DNA from: Clostridiales bacterium | GTDB taxonomy: Bacteria; Bacillota; Clostridia; Monoglobales; Monoglobaceae | NCBI GenBank assembly: GCA_019419865.1 | Contig: JAHZIG010000024.1 | Location: forward strand, 1-41,233 | DNA: 41,233 nt | Reading direction: 5' to 3' | In this document: positions 25,934 through 34,132 of the stretch, in pieces | How the letters are laid out: each line of letters starts with the position of its first letter | Position numbering within the stretch: the first letter of the stretch is position 1 | The notes under the pieces: model-generated | What the model saw: the letters and a program-made list of their open reading frames with translations, nothing else | The model's database searches: none | What the model was told of the DNA's origin: nothing | Made by a program: the position numbers and the translations under genes

Positions 25934-26852
25934 TTCGTATCCCTTTCAAAAAAGATTTTTGCGCTCCCTGAATTATCGTATCGCCCGGTTTTACGCCGCC
26001 GAGCAACATCGGCGACTCAGGGTCGTGGTATTTGTAATTTTCAAACGCCTTGCGCGGATTTTTATTCGCATAGCAATATTTGCAGCCGTTCAGACAGGTG
26101 TCGTAAGCTCCAATATCCCGGCTCTCGATACAATGACAGCCCTGCCGCGTCCCTCTGTGTTTGAGTTCTTTAAAGACGACGCCGTTCGCTTTTCCCAAAA
26201 TATCGAGCGTCATACAGCCCGAGGCGTGGACGCCGTAACGCGAAAAATCCCCGTTCGTACCGCAGGTCTGGATATATACGCCGTATTTTCGGGCGATAGA
26301 GCCGAGCCCCCGCGCCAAAACGTCCATATCCCGCACAGAAAGCGGTATTATCTCCGGCATGTTGGTCTCGAGCTTTTTATACATCTCCACAAAGCTGAAA
26401 ATACAGCGGTCGATATACGGAGCGAGCTCGCCGGCCATTTTCTCAAAGGTCTCCAAATGACGTTCTATCGTGTATTCATTCGTCAAAAGAACCGGGTCGT
26501 ACCTCCACGCGACGCGCTGTTTCCCCACGATTTTGGAAAGTTCGATCAGCATATCTATACTTTCCCCGATAGAGGGAACCCCCGGTTCAATATCCGCGCC
26601 GTAAGCGGTTATCGTATAGTGAAAGTAAGTGTTGAAGCGATCCGTTATCTCGTGTAATCTTGGCAGGATCGGTCTATAGTTCTTTGAACAAAAGACGACG
26701 CAGTCCACTTTATCCGGCGTCAGTTCATAGCGCGTCGCCTTGTTTGGAAACAGCGGATTACGCGAAAGAACATACCCCTCCGCAAAGCGGCGCAGCAGCC
26801 AGTCGCTATAGTATTGGACGGTATCCGTCCGTCCTCCAGTGTTGATTATCAT
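25926..26852 (-). CDS. DUF1848-family protein with C-terminal CX3CX2C cluster motif
   Basis: 308 residues from the ATG at 26852, 8 bases after GAGGAG; a GTG three codons earlier lies too close to that site. Family traits: N-terminal MIINTGGRTDTVQYYSDWLL, the mid-region RVAWRYDPVLLTNEY.IERH, and a C-terminal Cys cluster CLNGCKYCYAN (Cys253, 257, 260). That cluster has the same spacing as a radical SAM motif but sits at the other end of the chain. Further Cys are present in TCGTNG, SGCM and CHC. The function of DUF1848 is not established; an Fe-S protein related to SPL-like enzymes is plausible. Its stop overlaps the start of the radical SAM gene, suggesting a shared complex. Part of this gene was once duplicated at 23755-24112. 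Confidence 0.85.
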   Translation of the reverse strand: MIINTGGRTDTVQYYSDWLLRRFAEGYVLSRNPLFPNKATRYELTPDKVDCVVFCSKNYRPILPRLHEITDRFNTYFHYTITAYGADIEPGVPSIGESIDMLIELSKIVGKQRVAWRYDPVLLTNEYTIERHLETFEKMAGELAPYIDRCIFSFVEMYKKLETNMPEIIPLSVRDMDVLARGLGSIARKYGVYIQTCGTNGDFSRYGVHASGCMTLDILGKANGVVFKELKHRGTRQGCHCIESRDIGAYDTCLNGCKYCYANKNPRKAFENYKYHDPESPMLLGGVKPGDTIIQGAQKSFLKGIRNG

Positions 26853-26870
26853 TGTTATCACTCCTCGTCT

Positions 26871-27488
26871 TTACCACTTGCCAAAATGCAGCGCACTTTT
26901 GACGTCGCGTTCTATCTGTTCCACAACATGGGCGTTTTCCGCCGGACGACCTATGCCGATGTAGCAAGGCGCCATATAAGAGTCCGGAACATTTAAGCTT
27001 GAAACAACCTTTTTACCTTCTTCACCGACGGGAATACGGATAGAACAAGCAAGTCCTTCCGCCGTCGCCGCGAGAAGAATATTCTCTATGACGCACCAAA
27101 TAGACGCAAAGGCGTTCAGGCCGTTAACGGCGGAAGCTCGAAAAAGTCCTTCGCCTCCTCTGAACAAGGGAATAACCACATACGGCGCCTCAAGCAGCAT
27201 CGCGTATTGTCGAGGCATAGCGTAGGCGTACATTCTTTGCGGAATCGTTCCAAGCGCTGAAACCGCCTTGTTCTCCTCCTGCGAAGCGCTCCACTTTTTT
27301 GCAAATTGCAGCGCCGTCTCCTTATCCTCTCTGTCATGAAGAATTATAAACTCCCAGTTTCTCCGGTGATCGTGCGTGGGAGCCTTCATACCGGCGGAAA
27401 TTATTCTCTCTATCGCCTCCTGAGAAACATCCTCGTCCGCCCATTCTCTGACGACGCGTCTCTTATCGATAACTTCATAAAATTCCAT
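26871..27488 (-). CDS. Nitroreductase-family FMN oxidoreductase
   Basis: 205 residues, a usual length for the family. It opens MEFYEVIDKRRVVREWADEDVS, the conserved N-terminal pattern with FMN-phosphate-binding Arg residues, followed by APTHDHRRNWEFIILHD (about 36-52). Near the C-terminus SIRIPVG and CYIGIGRP.E are conserved. Such enzymes are cytoplasmic dimers that reduce nitro compounds, quinones or flavins with NAD(P)H. GGAG lies 10 bases before the ATG. It starts 12 bases after the marR stop and ends 18 bases before the DUF1848 start, so it is second in the operon. Pairing with a MarR repressor suggests induction by redox-active or aromatic compounds; this is inference. Confidence 0.88.
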   Translation of the reverse strand: MEFYEVIDKRRVVREWADEDVSQEAIERIISAGMKAPTHDHRRNWEFIILHDREDKETALQFAKKWSASQEENKAVSALGTIPQRMYAYAMPRQYAMLLEAPYVVIPLFRGGEGLFRASAVNGLNAFASIWCVIENILLAATAEGLACSIRIPVGEEGKKVVSSLNVPDSYMAPCYIGIGRPAENAHVVEQIERDVKSALHFGKW

Positions 27489-27500
27489 ACTTTAATTCTC

Positions 27501-27947
27501 CTATATCTCGTCGAATTTCTTTTTCATGCAACGCGAAAAAATATCCGTCAGCCGCGCCAGCTCGGCGATATCCTCGTCCGGCAATTCGCCCATCGCTTCT
27601 ATTTCCGCATCGGCGGCGGGTTGTATGATCTTTTTTGCGTATTCTTCTCCCGCTCTTGTAAGCCGAATGATTTTATTGCGGCGATCCGTTTCGGACTCGG
27701 TCAGGGTCACATAACCCTTCTTTAAAAATTTCTTGACGATCGCGCTCACAGTCTGCTTGGTCGCGGATAATCGCTCGCATATCTCCGATTGCAGACAGCC
27801 GTTCTCCGCGAACCAGATCAGATCGAGGACAAACAGCTCCTTAGCGGTCAGATTACGCTTTCTTGCATACGACTCGTACGCTGCGAACTGCATATCCCGC
27901 AGCCTGCAATATTGGTTCACATACCCTCTCGCTTCTTCATAGTTCAT
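27501..27947 (-). CDS. MarR-family transcriptional regulator
   Basis: 148 residues from the ATG at 27947, behind GGAG with 6 bases of spacing; an ATG four codons earlier overlaps that site. The winged helix is LTAKELFVLDLIWFAENGCL..EICERLSATKQTVSAIVKKFLKKGYVTLTESETDRRNKIIRLT, with the family's DRR wing motif. It is cytoplasmic, dimeric and DNA-binding. It is the first gene of a six-gene minus-strand operon. A near-palindrome GTCTAATATTTGAC and a second related copy lie right after its promoter, so autorepression that lifts with a small ligand or oxidant is likely. Two Cys in the first half (YCRL, NGCL) could sense redox state, but that is speculative. Confidence 0.9.
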   Translation of the reverse strand: MNYEEARGYVNQYCRLRDMQFAAYESYARKRNLTAKELFVLDLIWFAENGCLQSEICERLSATKQTVSAIVKKFLKKGYVTLTESETDRRNKIIRLTRAGEEYAKKIIQPAADAEIEAMGELPDEDIAELARLTDIFSRCMKKKFDEI

Positions 27948-27963
27948 AATTAACTCCATTTAT

Positions 27964-27992
27964 TCTAAGATTTGACCGTCTAATATTTGACC
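27964..27992. promoter_or_regulatory. Tandem repeat operator in front of marR
   Basis: Direct repeats TCTAAGATTTGACC (27964-27977) and TCTAATATTTGACC (27979-27992) differ at one base and have a 15-bp period. The second sits in the near-palindrome GTCTAATATTTGAC (27978-27991). They lie between the -10 and the marR start, where a bound MarR dimer would block transcription. Confidence 0.6.
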
Positions 27993-28000
27993 TTTTTTAT

Positions 28001-28029
28001 ATATTAGCGCTCTTCTTCTACTTTGTCAA
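28001..28029 (-). promoter_or_regulatory. Promoter of the MarR operon
   Basis: On the minus strand TTGACA (28029-28024), 17-bp spacer, TAATAT (28006-28001). The -35 is a perfect match. Confidence 0.75.
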
Positions 28030-28050
28030 TATATTTCTTAATCATAAAAG

Positions 28051-28079
28051 TTGAACTTCACAGGATTTTATGATAGAAT
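28051..28079 (+). promoter_or_regulatory. Promoter of the 1224-residue secreted protein gene
   Basis: TTGAAC (28051-28056), 17-bp spacer, TAGAAT (28074-28079) with an extended TG one base upstream. Leader of ~90 bases. It is back to back with the marR promoter, about 22 bases away. Confidence 0.65.
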
Positions 28080-28177
28080 AAATTTACTTTAAAAAATATC
28101 AAAAAATCAGTTGGTATCGATCGTATATTTATTCAATACAGTTATACGCGCCCGAAACCGGAGAGGAGATAATATAT

Positions 28178-31100
28178 ATGAAAAAGATCGTCAAGGCGTT
28201 AAGCGTCGTTCTGATTATTGTCTCGGCCGTCGGTCTATGCCCCGATATCGGCGCCGCGTACTCCGGCGCGCTCAGCGAAGCCGCAAGTTATCTTTCCGGC
28301 GGCGTTACCGTAGAGGCCGGAGACGACATATCGTCGTATAACGGGGTCGATATAACCTGGAGCAATATCCGAAACAACACCATAGCCGACGAGAAGGCTT
28401 CTTACGAGACCGAATATTATCTCCAGCCCGACGGCTCCGTGATAACGCCTAAATGGTTCGAGGGCGACATACGGCTAAAGGCGGACGCGACTTTGAGTTT
28501 TGGCGGCGATACTGCGTACGCGGGGAGCGTGGACGTTTTACTTCGCGGCGAGCCTATCCCCGAATTTTCGCCCGACGAACTCAGCGATCATATAGACGTG
28601 GGCGATATAGAGAGCGAGGCGGTCGGCTTTTCGGCTATCCGCGTCACCGAACCCAAAACGAGGTTGGTCGGCGGCGAGACCGAGACCTACAGACAGATCT
28701 CGAAAAACGGTTCGATGGGTCTTACTTTAAGATGCAGCGGCGAAGAGACGAATTATTTCACCGTCAAATTATGGGGCGGCGACGTCTCGTCGACCTCGCT
28801 CTGGATAGTGGACAACACGACCGAGGAGACCAAGGGGCATATAGACGCTTTAAACACAAGGGCGCCTACAAGGAACTCGCTCGTGGACAGGAACGACTGG
28901 GTCGAGCTCAATTTTCAGAATAATTCTATCGAGCAGTTCAGCGGCGGCTTTATATACGCGACCTACGAGATCCCTAAAATTTATACCGCCGGACGCGAAT
29001 ACGTCACGCTCCGGCTCTATTCGACCGGCTCCAGTTCGGATTACGCGAGCGTGAGCATTACTGAACAGAGAGAGGACAGCCGGGGTATCTACGCCGTTTA
29101 TATGGGGACCGATCCATGCTTCGATCCGAACGACTTCGGCGAAGCGGTCTCGAGAGACGAAGTTCAAACGGCCGACGTTGAAACTATAGTTCCGGACGAG
29201 CAGAGAGAGACCGTAGAAAACCTGTTTTGGGAAGGCGTAGAGTCCTTTAAAAACTGGCAGATATACGGCGGAAGCAACTACCCCTCGTATATGGAGGGTA
29301 TGCAGACCCGCGCGGATAACTGGAAAAACAAGCCCTTTGATTCTTCTGACTGGAAGGACGCTTACTATAACTCATCGAGGATGTTAAAGCAGAACCTGAC
29401 TCCGCTGAATATGTTTGAGGTATTCGCTAAGGCGTATACTCTTCTCCCCGACGGCGACGAGCAAAAAGACGAACTTTTAGACCGTATAATCAAGGGGATC
29501 GATTTTCTTGCCCGGGCGCAGGGCTTAAACGGCGGCTGGTACAGCGGAAACGGCTGGATAGGCGGCGGCGCGACGGAGAAGACGGCGGATAATCCCGACG
29601 GGCGCTTGAACGCTTCGGGCAATCACCTCGAAGGCTTCGGCGTCAGGTCGGCGGGAATGGCGGTCGCGGCGCTCTACGACGAGATAGCTCCATACCTGAG
29701 CGAACCTATAGACTCGGACGCGGACGGCGAGACCGACTCGTCGAGATACAACGCCTGGGAGGAGATGTTCTCAAAGGCTTGGGACTATTACACGAGCTAC
29801 GACGGCGCGGGGCACGCGCCCAATCAGGACATGGCGCAGATAATAAGCGCGCTGAGGTTTCAGGTATGCCTGAAGCTCATGGGTTCGGACGAGCTTAAAA
29901 GCGACGACGAACTTAAACGCCAGCTCGATATTTGTTTCGGACGCGAGATAAATAAGGCGGTGTCGAGCTATTGGGTATCGCCAAAGGGGCTTATCCTCGA
30001 AAACTTCGGTTCGGTGCAGGGCGGATACAGCGGCGGCTACGGGATGAACGCGCTCGCCGAACTTTCTCAGGCCGCCGAGATCGGAGCCATGCTCTATCCC
30101 GAAAACGCGGACGAATATAACGAGGTCGTAAAGAAGGCGTACGACGCCGCAGACAACTTCCTGTTCACATACGCGGACGAAAACGGAACTCCCAAGCAGT
30201 ACGCCGAAGGTATAATAAGCGCCAGAAACGCTCAGTATCCGGGCGCCGAAAAATATATCTGCGACCCCTACGCCGCGCTTGAGGTCGGGAGCAAGACATC
30301 GCTCAAAATGCAGTACAACGCGTTCGCGATGAATTATATCATGTTGAACCAATCGACTTACCGACCCTCTAACGCGCATTTCGAGGACAACATCGTACAG
30401 CTCGGCGACTACCTGTTAAACTGGAACGAATACGCCGCCGCTTTCGAGGAGAATAATATAGCCGAATATACGTATAAAGGCGACGACGAGACGCTCGACC
30501 AGTACGCGTGGGCGGACGAGATGGCCAGAGCCGTGGTTATCAAAAACGCGGGCGAGACTCTGTATATGGCTCTCAACTGGCGCTCGCCTATGCACACAAG
30601 CACGAACAGGACAGGTTCAAATTTCACATTTTACAACAGCGCCGGCTCGAACGGAGAGCAGAAAATATACGCCAACAACCTCGGCAGGATACATCATAAG
30701 AGCGAAGGCTTAGACCGCTATGGCTACTTTGAAGTTACGACCGCCGACAGCCGTTGGGCTCAATCCTCTTTCTCAAACTGGACGAACGTTCCCTACCATT
30801 ATATGGACGCGATCATGTACGCGAAATACGGGGAGTACACGGTCATAATGAATTCGACCGGTCTGACCGAAGCCGCTCCGGGCGCCGACTATACGATACC
30901 CCAAGACTTAGGGCTCGACGGAGTATACAAGGACTTGATAAGCGGCGAGGTCTACTCCTTCGGCGAGGAGCGGAGCGGCTACGAACTTTGTACCTCTGTT
31001 CCTCCCGCGACGACGATGGTTCTGGTAAGCTGGGATAACTACAAAATATCGCTCTCGGCGGATAACTTTCTCAAGTACACGGACAAGGACGGCGTCGAGG

Positions 31101-31852
31101 AGCTTCCTCAGCCGGATCCCGGACTGTATTTTAACGGGGATCAAACCGAAGCGGTCGCGTCGCCAAGTCAGAAATTCATGTATATCGACCTGGGCGCGCC
31201 AAGGTATATAAAGAGCGTAGCGGTCTACGCCCCAAAACATAGCGATCAGAACGGCGAAGAAGCGTATACGACCGGCGAAGTCGCGGTAACAAACAGTCTC
31301 AAAGACCCAAATCGGCGGCTCGCCGTCGTGAGAACGAGCGAAGACGCGGATATAGAGACAGGGCTTGAGCGAGAAGTTCTCCCGCTCGGCGACACAGCGA
31401 AATACTGCACCGTATCCGACGTAACGCCCTCGTCTACTTCTTCCGCTTCGAAATCGGGAGACGATATGTACAGGTATCTTATGGTCTACGACTGGTCGCA
31501 GGCTTGCCGTATAAGCGAGATAGAGATCCGAGTCGATATGACCAGGACCCCGTTTGATTCGAGAATAGACGGCTTTTCGGTCGAGGACGGAGTCATGGAA
31601 TACTCCTATACCCTCGGAAGTATCGAGCCGGTAAACGACGCGTACTTTGCGGTCTATGACCAAAACGGCGTTTTGGTATATCTTTCAAAGAATCAAAACT
31701 CCGGCTCCGCAGAGCTTGAAGAAGGCGAGTATACCGCGAAGCTTATGGTATGGGAGCGCGGCGGCATGATCCCGATATGCGAAGCCGAAACGTTTGGCCG
31801 CGATGCCGAAACGTTCGGACGCGAAGTCAAAACGTTAGACCGCGATGTCTAA
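28178..31852 (+). CDS. Large secreted protein, probably polysaccharide-active, family not recognised
   Basis: 1224 residues with GAGAGGAG 9 bases before the ATG. Signal peptide MKKIVKALSVVLIIVSAVG up to about residue 30. Residues ~45-310 are beta-rich and include GSMGLTLRCSGEETNYFTVKLWGGD, a pattern seen in beta-sandwich modules of secreted carbohydrate enzymes. Residues ~345-760 are helical, with repeated Trp/Tyr/Gly-rich helices (for example GIDFLARAQGLNGGWYSGNGW), which suggests an (alpha/alpha) toroid like those of polysaccharide lyases and hydrolases. A beta domain follows (~760-960), then an F5/8-type module (~985-1140; FMYIDLGAPRYIKSVAVYAP), an Ig-like part and a short 7-residue repeat tail. 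Catalytic residues cannot be assigned. It stands alone with its own promoter and terminator, divergent from marR. A plant-fibre substrate is inferred from the other secreted enzymes. Confidence 0.85.
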   Translation: MKKIVKALSVVLIIVSAVGLCPDIGAAYSGALSEAASYLSGGVTVEAGDDISSYNGVDITWSNIRNNTIADEKASYETEYYLQPDGSVITPKWFEGDIRLKADATLSFGGDTAYAGSVDVLLRGEPIPEFSPDELSDHIDVGDIESEAVGFSAIRVTEPKTRLVGGETETYRQISKNGSMGLTLRCSGEETNYFTVKLWGGDVSSTSLWIVDNTTEETKGHIDALNTRAPTRNSLVDRNDWVELNFQNNSIEQFSGGFIYATYEIPKIYTAGREYVTLRLYSTGSSSDYASVSITEQREDSRGIYAVYMGTDPCFDPNDFGEAVSRDEVQTADVETIVPDEQRETVENLFWEGVESFKNWQIYGGSNYPSYMEGMQTRADNWKNKPFDSSDWKDAYYNSSRMLKQNLTPLNMFEVFAKAYTLLPDGDEQKDELLDRIIKGIDFLARAQGLNGGWYSGNGWIGGGATEKTADNPDGRLNASGNHLEGFGVRSAGMAVAALYDEIAPYLSEPIDSDADGETDSSRYNAWEEMFSKAWDYYTSYDGAGHAPNQDMAQIISALRFQVCLKLMGSDELKSDDELKRQLDICFGREINKAVSSYWVSPKGLILENFGSVQGGYSGGYGMNALAELSQAAEIGAMLYPENADEYNEVVKKAYDAADNFLFTYADENGTPKQYAEGIISARNAQYPGAEKYICDPYAALEVGSKTSLKMQYNAFAMNYIMLNQSTYRPSNAHFEDNIVQLGDYLLNWNEYAAAFEENNIAEYTYKGDDETLDQYAWADEMARAVVIKNAGETLYMALNWRSPMHTSTNRTGSNFTFYNSAGSNGEQKIYANNLGRIHHKSEGLDRYGYFEVTTADSRWAQSSFSNWTNVPYHYMDAIMYAKYGEYTVIMNSTGLTEAAPGADYTIPQDLGLDGVYKDLISGEVYSFGEERSGYELCTSVPPATTMVLVSWDNYKISLSADNFLKYTDKDGVEELPQPDPGLYFNGDQTEAVASPSQKFMYIDLGAPRYIKSVAVYAPKHSDQNGEEAYTTGEVAVTNSLKDPNRRLAVVRTSEDADIETGLEREVLPLGDTAKYCTVSDVTPSSTSSASKSGDDMYRYLMVYDWSQACRISEIEIRVDMTRTPFDSRIDGFSVEDGVMEYSYTLGSIEPVNDAYFAVYDQNGVLVYLSKNQNSGSAELEEGEYTAKLMVWERGGMIPICEAETFGRDAETFGREVKTLDRDV

Positions 31853-31909
31853 ACGCTCGGACGCGATGCTGAAACGTTCGACAGAAGAACCGCAACGCTC
31901 GGCGCGGAC
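31784..31909 (+). repeat. Degenerate 21-bp tandem repeat (six units) spanning the stop codon
   Basis: Six 21-base units of the form GCCGAAACGTTCGGACGCGA(T), starting at 31784, 31805, 31826, 31847, 31868 and 31889. The first three encode the heptads AETFGRD, AETFGRE and VKTLDRD at the end of the secreted protein. The fourth contains the TAA stop (31850-31852) where its neighbour has AAA. Units five and six stay in frame but are untranslated. Confidence 0.85.
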
Positions 31910-32009
31910 GGTCAAATCTATTGATAAAAGGCTTAAAAGACGCGCATATGAAGCGGCTCGCCGCTGAAACCGGATCCCGACGCGCAAAGCTTTTAAGCTC
32001 AAAATCACT

Positions 32010-32044
32010 GCGAACGGAGAGCGTCTACCGTTCGCTTTTGTTTG
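32010..32044 (+). terminator. Terminator of the large secreted protein gene
   Basis: GCGAACGG (32010-32017) pairs perfectly with CCGTTCGC (32028-32035), followed by TTTTGTTTG. It lies ~155 bases after the stop, beyond the tandem repeat. Confidence 0.85.
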
Positions 32045-32083
32045 TCCGAACCGGACTAATTTTAAGAAAAACGATCAACTCAC

Positions 32084-32112
32084 TTGATAAAAATATATAA
32101 CTTTGTTATAAT
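32084..32112 (+). promoter_or_regulatory. Promoter of the ruvAB-metG operon
   Basis: TTGATA (32084-32089), 17-bp spacer, TATAAT (32107-32112). The leader to ruvA is ~135 bases. It contains GC-rich inverted repeats but no riboswitch that I recognise, and no LexA box is evident. Confidence 0.75.
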
Positions 32113-32255
32113 GCATAAGTAAATATTTTTCAGCCGTATTCAACAAAGGGCTCGCCGCGTTAAGCGGCGCCGCGTTCTACGCCGCCTATAGAGGCGAAGA
32201 GGACGTCTTGAGTTGCAGAGGCCGGAAAATAACTCGATCTTGAAAGGAAACTGCT

Positions 32256-32855
32256 ATGTTTTATTATATCTCCGGCGAGCTGGCGTATAAAAACGAAAGC
32301 TTCGCCGTAATCGACGCCGGCGGGGTCGGATACCGGATATATTCCACTTCGGTATCTCTCGATCAGCTCGGCGAGGTCGGCTCGCGCGCCAAGCTCTACA
32401 CATACCTTAACATAAAAAGCGCGTCGGATATATGTATGCTCTACGGCTTTACGACGCTGGACGAGCTTAACGTGTTCGAGCTTCTGATCGGCGTGAGGGG
32501 GATAGGCGCCAAGGCCGCCGTGAATCTGCTCTCCAATATCTCGCCGTCCAAGTTCGCGATGTGCGTCGCGACCGGCGACTCAAAATATCTGGCGAAACAC
32601 ACGCCCGGACTCGGTCCCAAGGGCGCTCAGCGCATAATCCTCGAGCTTAAGGATAAATTTAAGGGGATGGATATCGGCTTTGAGACGGACGCGGACGATC
32701 TGTTCTCGCCGCCGGATACGGGCGACAACGAGGCGGTATCGGCGCTCGTGGTCTTAGGCTATTCGCCGCAGGAGGCGAAAAGCGCGCTGAAGGGCGCCGA
32801 AGGCTCGGTAGAGGATATGATAAAGTACGCGCTTACCAATTTAATGAAACAATAA
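32256..32855 (+). CDS. ruvA: Holliday junction helicase subunit RuvA
   Basis: 199 residues, the normal RuvA length. It binds the four-way junction and loads the RuvB motor for branch migration. Domain I is the N-terminal OB-fold (MFYYISGELAYKN...VGYRIY). Domain II has two helix-hairpin-helix motifs: FELLIGVRGIGAKAAVNLLS (~72-91) and HTPGLGPKGAQRIILELKDK (~109-128). Domain III is the C-terminal three-helix part ending EAVSALVVLGYSPQEAKSAL..., which contacts RuvB. AAAGGA lies 7 bases before the ATG. First gene of an operon with ruvB 13 bases downstream; ruvC is not present. Confidence 0.97.
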   Translation: MFYYISGELAYKNESFAVIDAGGVGYRIYSTSVSLDQLGEVGSRAKLYTYLNIKSASDICMLYGFTTLDELNVFELLIGVRGIGAKAAVNLLSNISPSKFAMCVATGDSKYLAKHTPGLGPKGAQRIILELKDKFKGMDIGFETDADDLFSPPDTGDNEAVSALVVLGYSPQEAKSALKGAEGSVEDMIKYALTNLMKQ

Positions 32856-32868
32856 GGACTGAACTTAT

Positions 32869-33876
32869 ATGAACAACAACGACGAAAGAATCGTATCGAC
32901 AAACGAAATAAGCGACGACAGCGAGATAGAATACGGTCTGCGACCCAAAACGTTCAGCGAATACGTCGGTCAGGTAAAGGCTAAGGAGAATCTCAAGATA
33001 TTCATCGAGGCCGCCAAGCAGAGAAACGAACCGCTCGACCACGTTCTGCTATACGGTCCGCCGGGGCTGGGAAAGACGACCCTCGCCGGGATCATAGCCG
33101 CGGAGATGGGCGTGAACATCCGTATAACCTCGGGTCCCGCGATCGAAAAGCCGGGCGATCTCGCGGCTCTGCTGACGAATCTGTCCCAGGACGACATCCT
33201 GTTTGTGGACGAGATACACCGGCTCAACAGGAGCGTCGAGGAGATATTGTATCCGGCTATGGAGGATTACGCTCTGGATATAATAATAGGCAAGGGACCG
33301 TCGGCGCGGTCGATAAGGCTCGACCTGCCGAAATTCACCCTGATAGGCGCGACGACCAGAGCCGGTTCGCTCACGGCTCCGCTCCGCGACAGGTTCGGCG
33401 TGATAAGCAGGCTTGAGATGTACAGCCCGGACGAGCTTAAGCAGATAGTCAAGCGTTCGGCCGGGATACTCGGTATAGAGATAGAAGACGACGGCGCCGC
33501 AGAGATAGCTTCGCGCTCGCGGGGAACGCCGAGGATCGCCAACCGTCTCTTAAAACGCGTCCGCGACTTCGCTCAGCTCGAGGGCGACGGCGTGATAACC
33601 AAGGCGCTCGCCGACCACGCGCTCAAGCGGCTGGACATAGACGACTTAGGGCTGGACGCCATCGACAAGCGAATGCTTATGACCGTGATAGAGAACTTCG
33701 GCGGCGGGCCGGTAGGGCTCGACACACTCGCGGCGGCGATAGGCGAGGACAGAGACACCGTAGAGGACGTATACGAGCCCTACCTCATGCAGATAGGTTT
33801 TATTAACAGGACGCCGAGGGGCAGGGTGGTCTCCAAGACGGCGTACGACCATTTTAACGTTCCGTATCCGGAGTAG
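32869..33876 (+). CDS. ruvB: Holliday junction branch migration ATPase RuvB
   Basis: 335 residues. An AAA+ motor that drives branch migration with Ruv[13 protein letters not shown] opens the ATPase domain. Walker A is GPPGLGKTT (~64-72), Walker B is [10 protein letters not shown] (~108-117), and sensor 1 is [20 protein letters not shown] with the arginine finger. The C-terminal winged helix ends [22 protein letters not shown], the conserved DNA-binding wing. AAGGA precedes the ATG. The gap to ruvA is 13 bases and to the next gene 15 bases, so the four genes are one operon. Confidence 0.98.
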   Translation: MNNNDERIVSTNEISDDSEIEYGLRPKTFSEYVGQVKAKENLKIFIEAAKQRNEPLDHVLLYGPPGLGKTTLAGIIAAEMGVNIRITSGPAIEKPGDLAALLTNLSQDDILFVDEIHRLNRSVEEILYPAMEDYALDIIIGKGPSARSIRLDLPKFTLIGATTRAGSLTAPLRDRFGVISRLEMYSPDELKQIVKRSAGILGIEIEDDGAAEIASRSRGTPRIANRLLKRVRDFAQLEGDGVITKALADHALKRLDIDDLGLDAIDKRMLMTVIENFGGGPVGLDTLAAAIGEDRDTVEDVYEPYLMQIGFINRTPRGRVVSKTAYDHFNVPYPE

Positions 33877-33891
33877 CGAGGTGAATATGAT

Positions 33892-34116
33892 ATGAACGAC
33901 AAACGCCCGGGCGCTAAGCCGAAGAAAAACGCCAAGGAGGCGCAGACCAACTGCGATACCTGCGTCAATTATATATACGACGACGAATACTGCTATTACA
34001 CTTGTATGATAAATCTCGACGAGGACGAGATGGTGAAATTTTTGAGCGGGAGCTTTAGCGCCTGCCCTTACTATAGATTAAACGACGATTATAAAATAGT
34101 TCGCAAACAAAACTAA
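33892..34116 (+). CDS. Small cysteine-rich protein, DUF6472-type
   Basis: 74 residues. A basic N-terminus (KRPGAKPKK) is followed by CDTCVNYIYDDEYCYYTCMINLDEDEMVKFLSG and ACPYYRLNDDYKIVRKQ. The Cys at CDTC, TC and ACPYY are arranged as a probable metal-binding set. I recall this pattern as the clostridial family DUF6472, whose function is unknown. GAGGT precedes the ATG, and a second ATG lies two codons upstream out of frame. It sits between ruvB and metG in one operon (15 and 16 bases). In Clostridia such a gene often accompanies housekeeping genes, but no role can be stated. Confidence 0.8.
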   Translation: MNDKRPGAKPKKNAKEAQTNCDTCVNYIYDDEYCYYTCMINLDEDEMVKFLSGSFSACPYYRLNDDYKIVRKQN

Positions 34117-34132
34117 CGAGGAGAGGATAACA

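Noticed and set aside
32130..32243. Open reading in the ruvA leader (FNKGLAALSG...)
   Set aside because: It has no proper start codon or ribosome-binding site and ends just before ruvA. It might be a gene fossil, but nothing supports expression.
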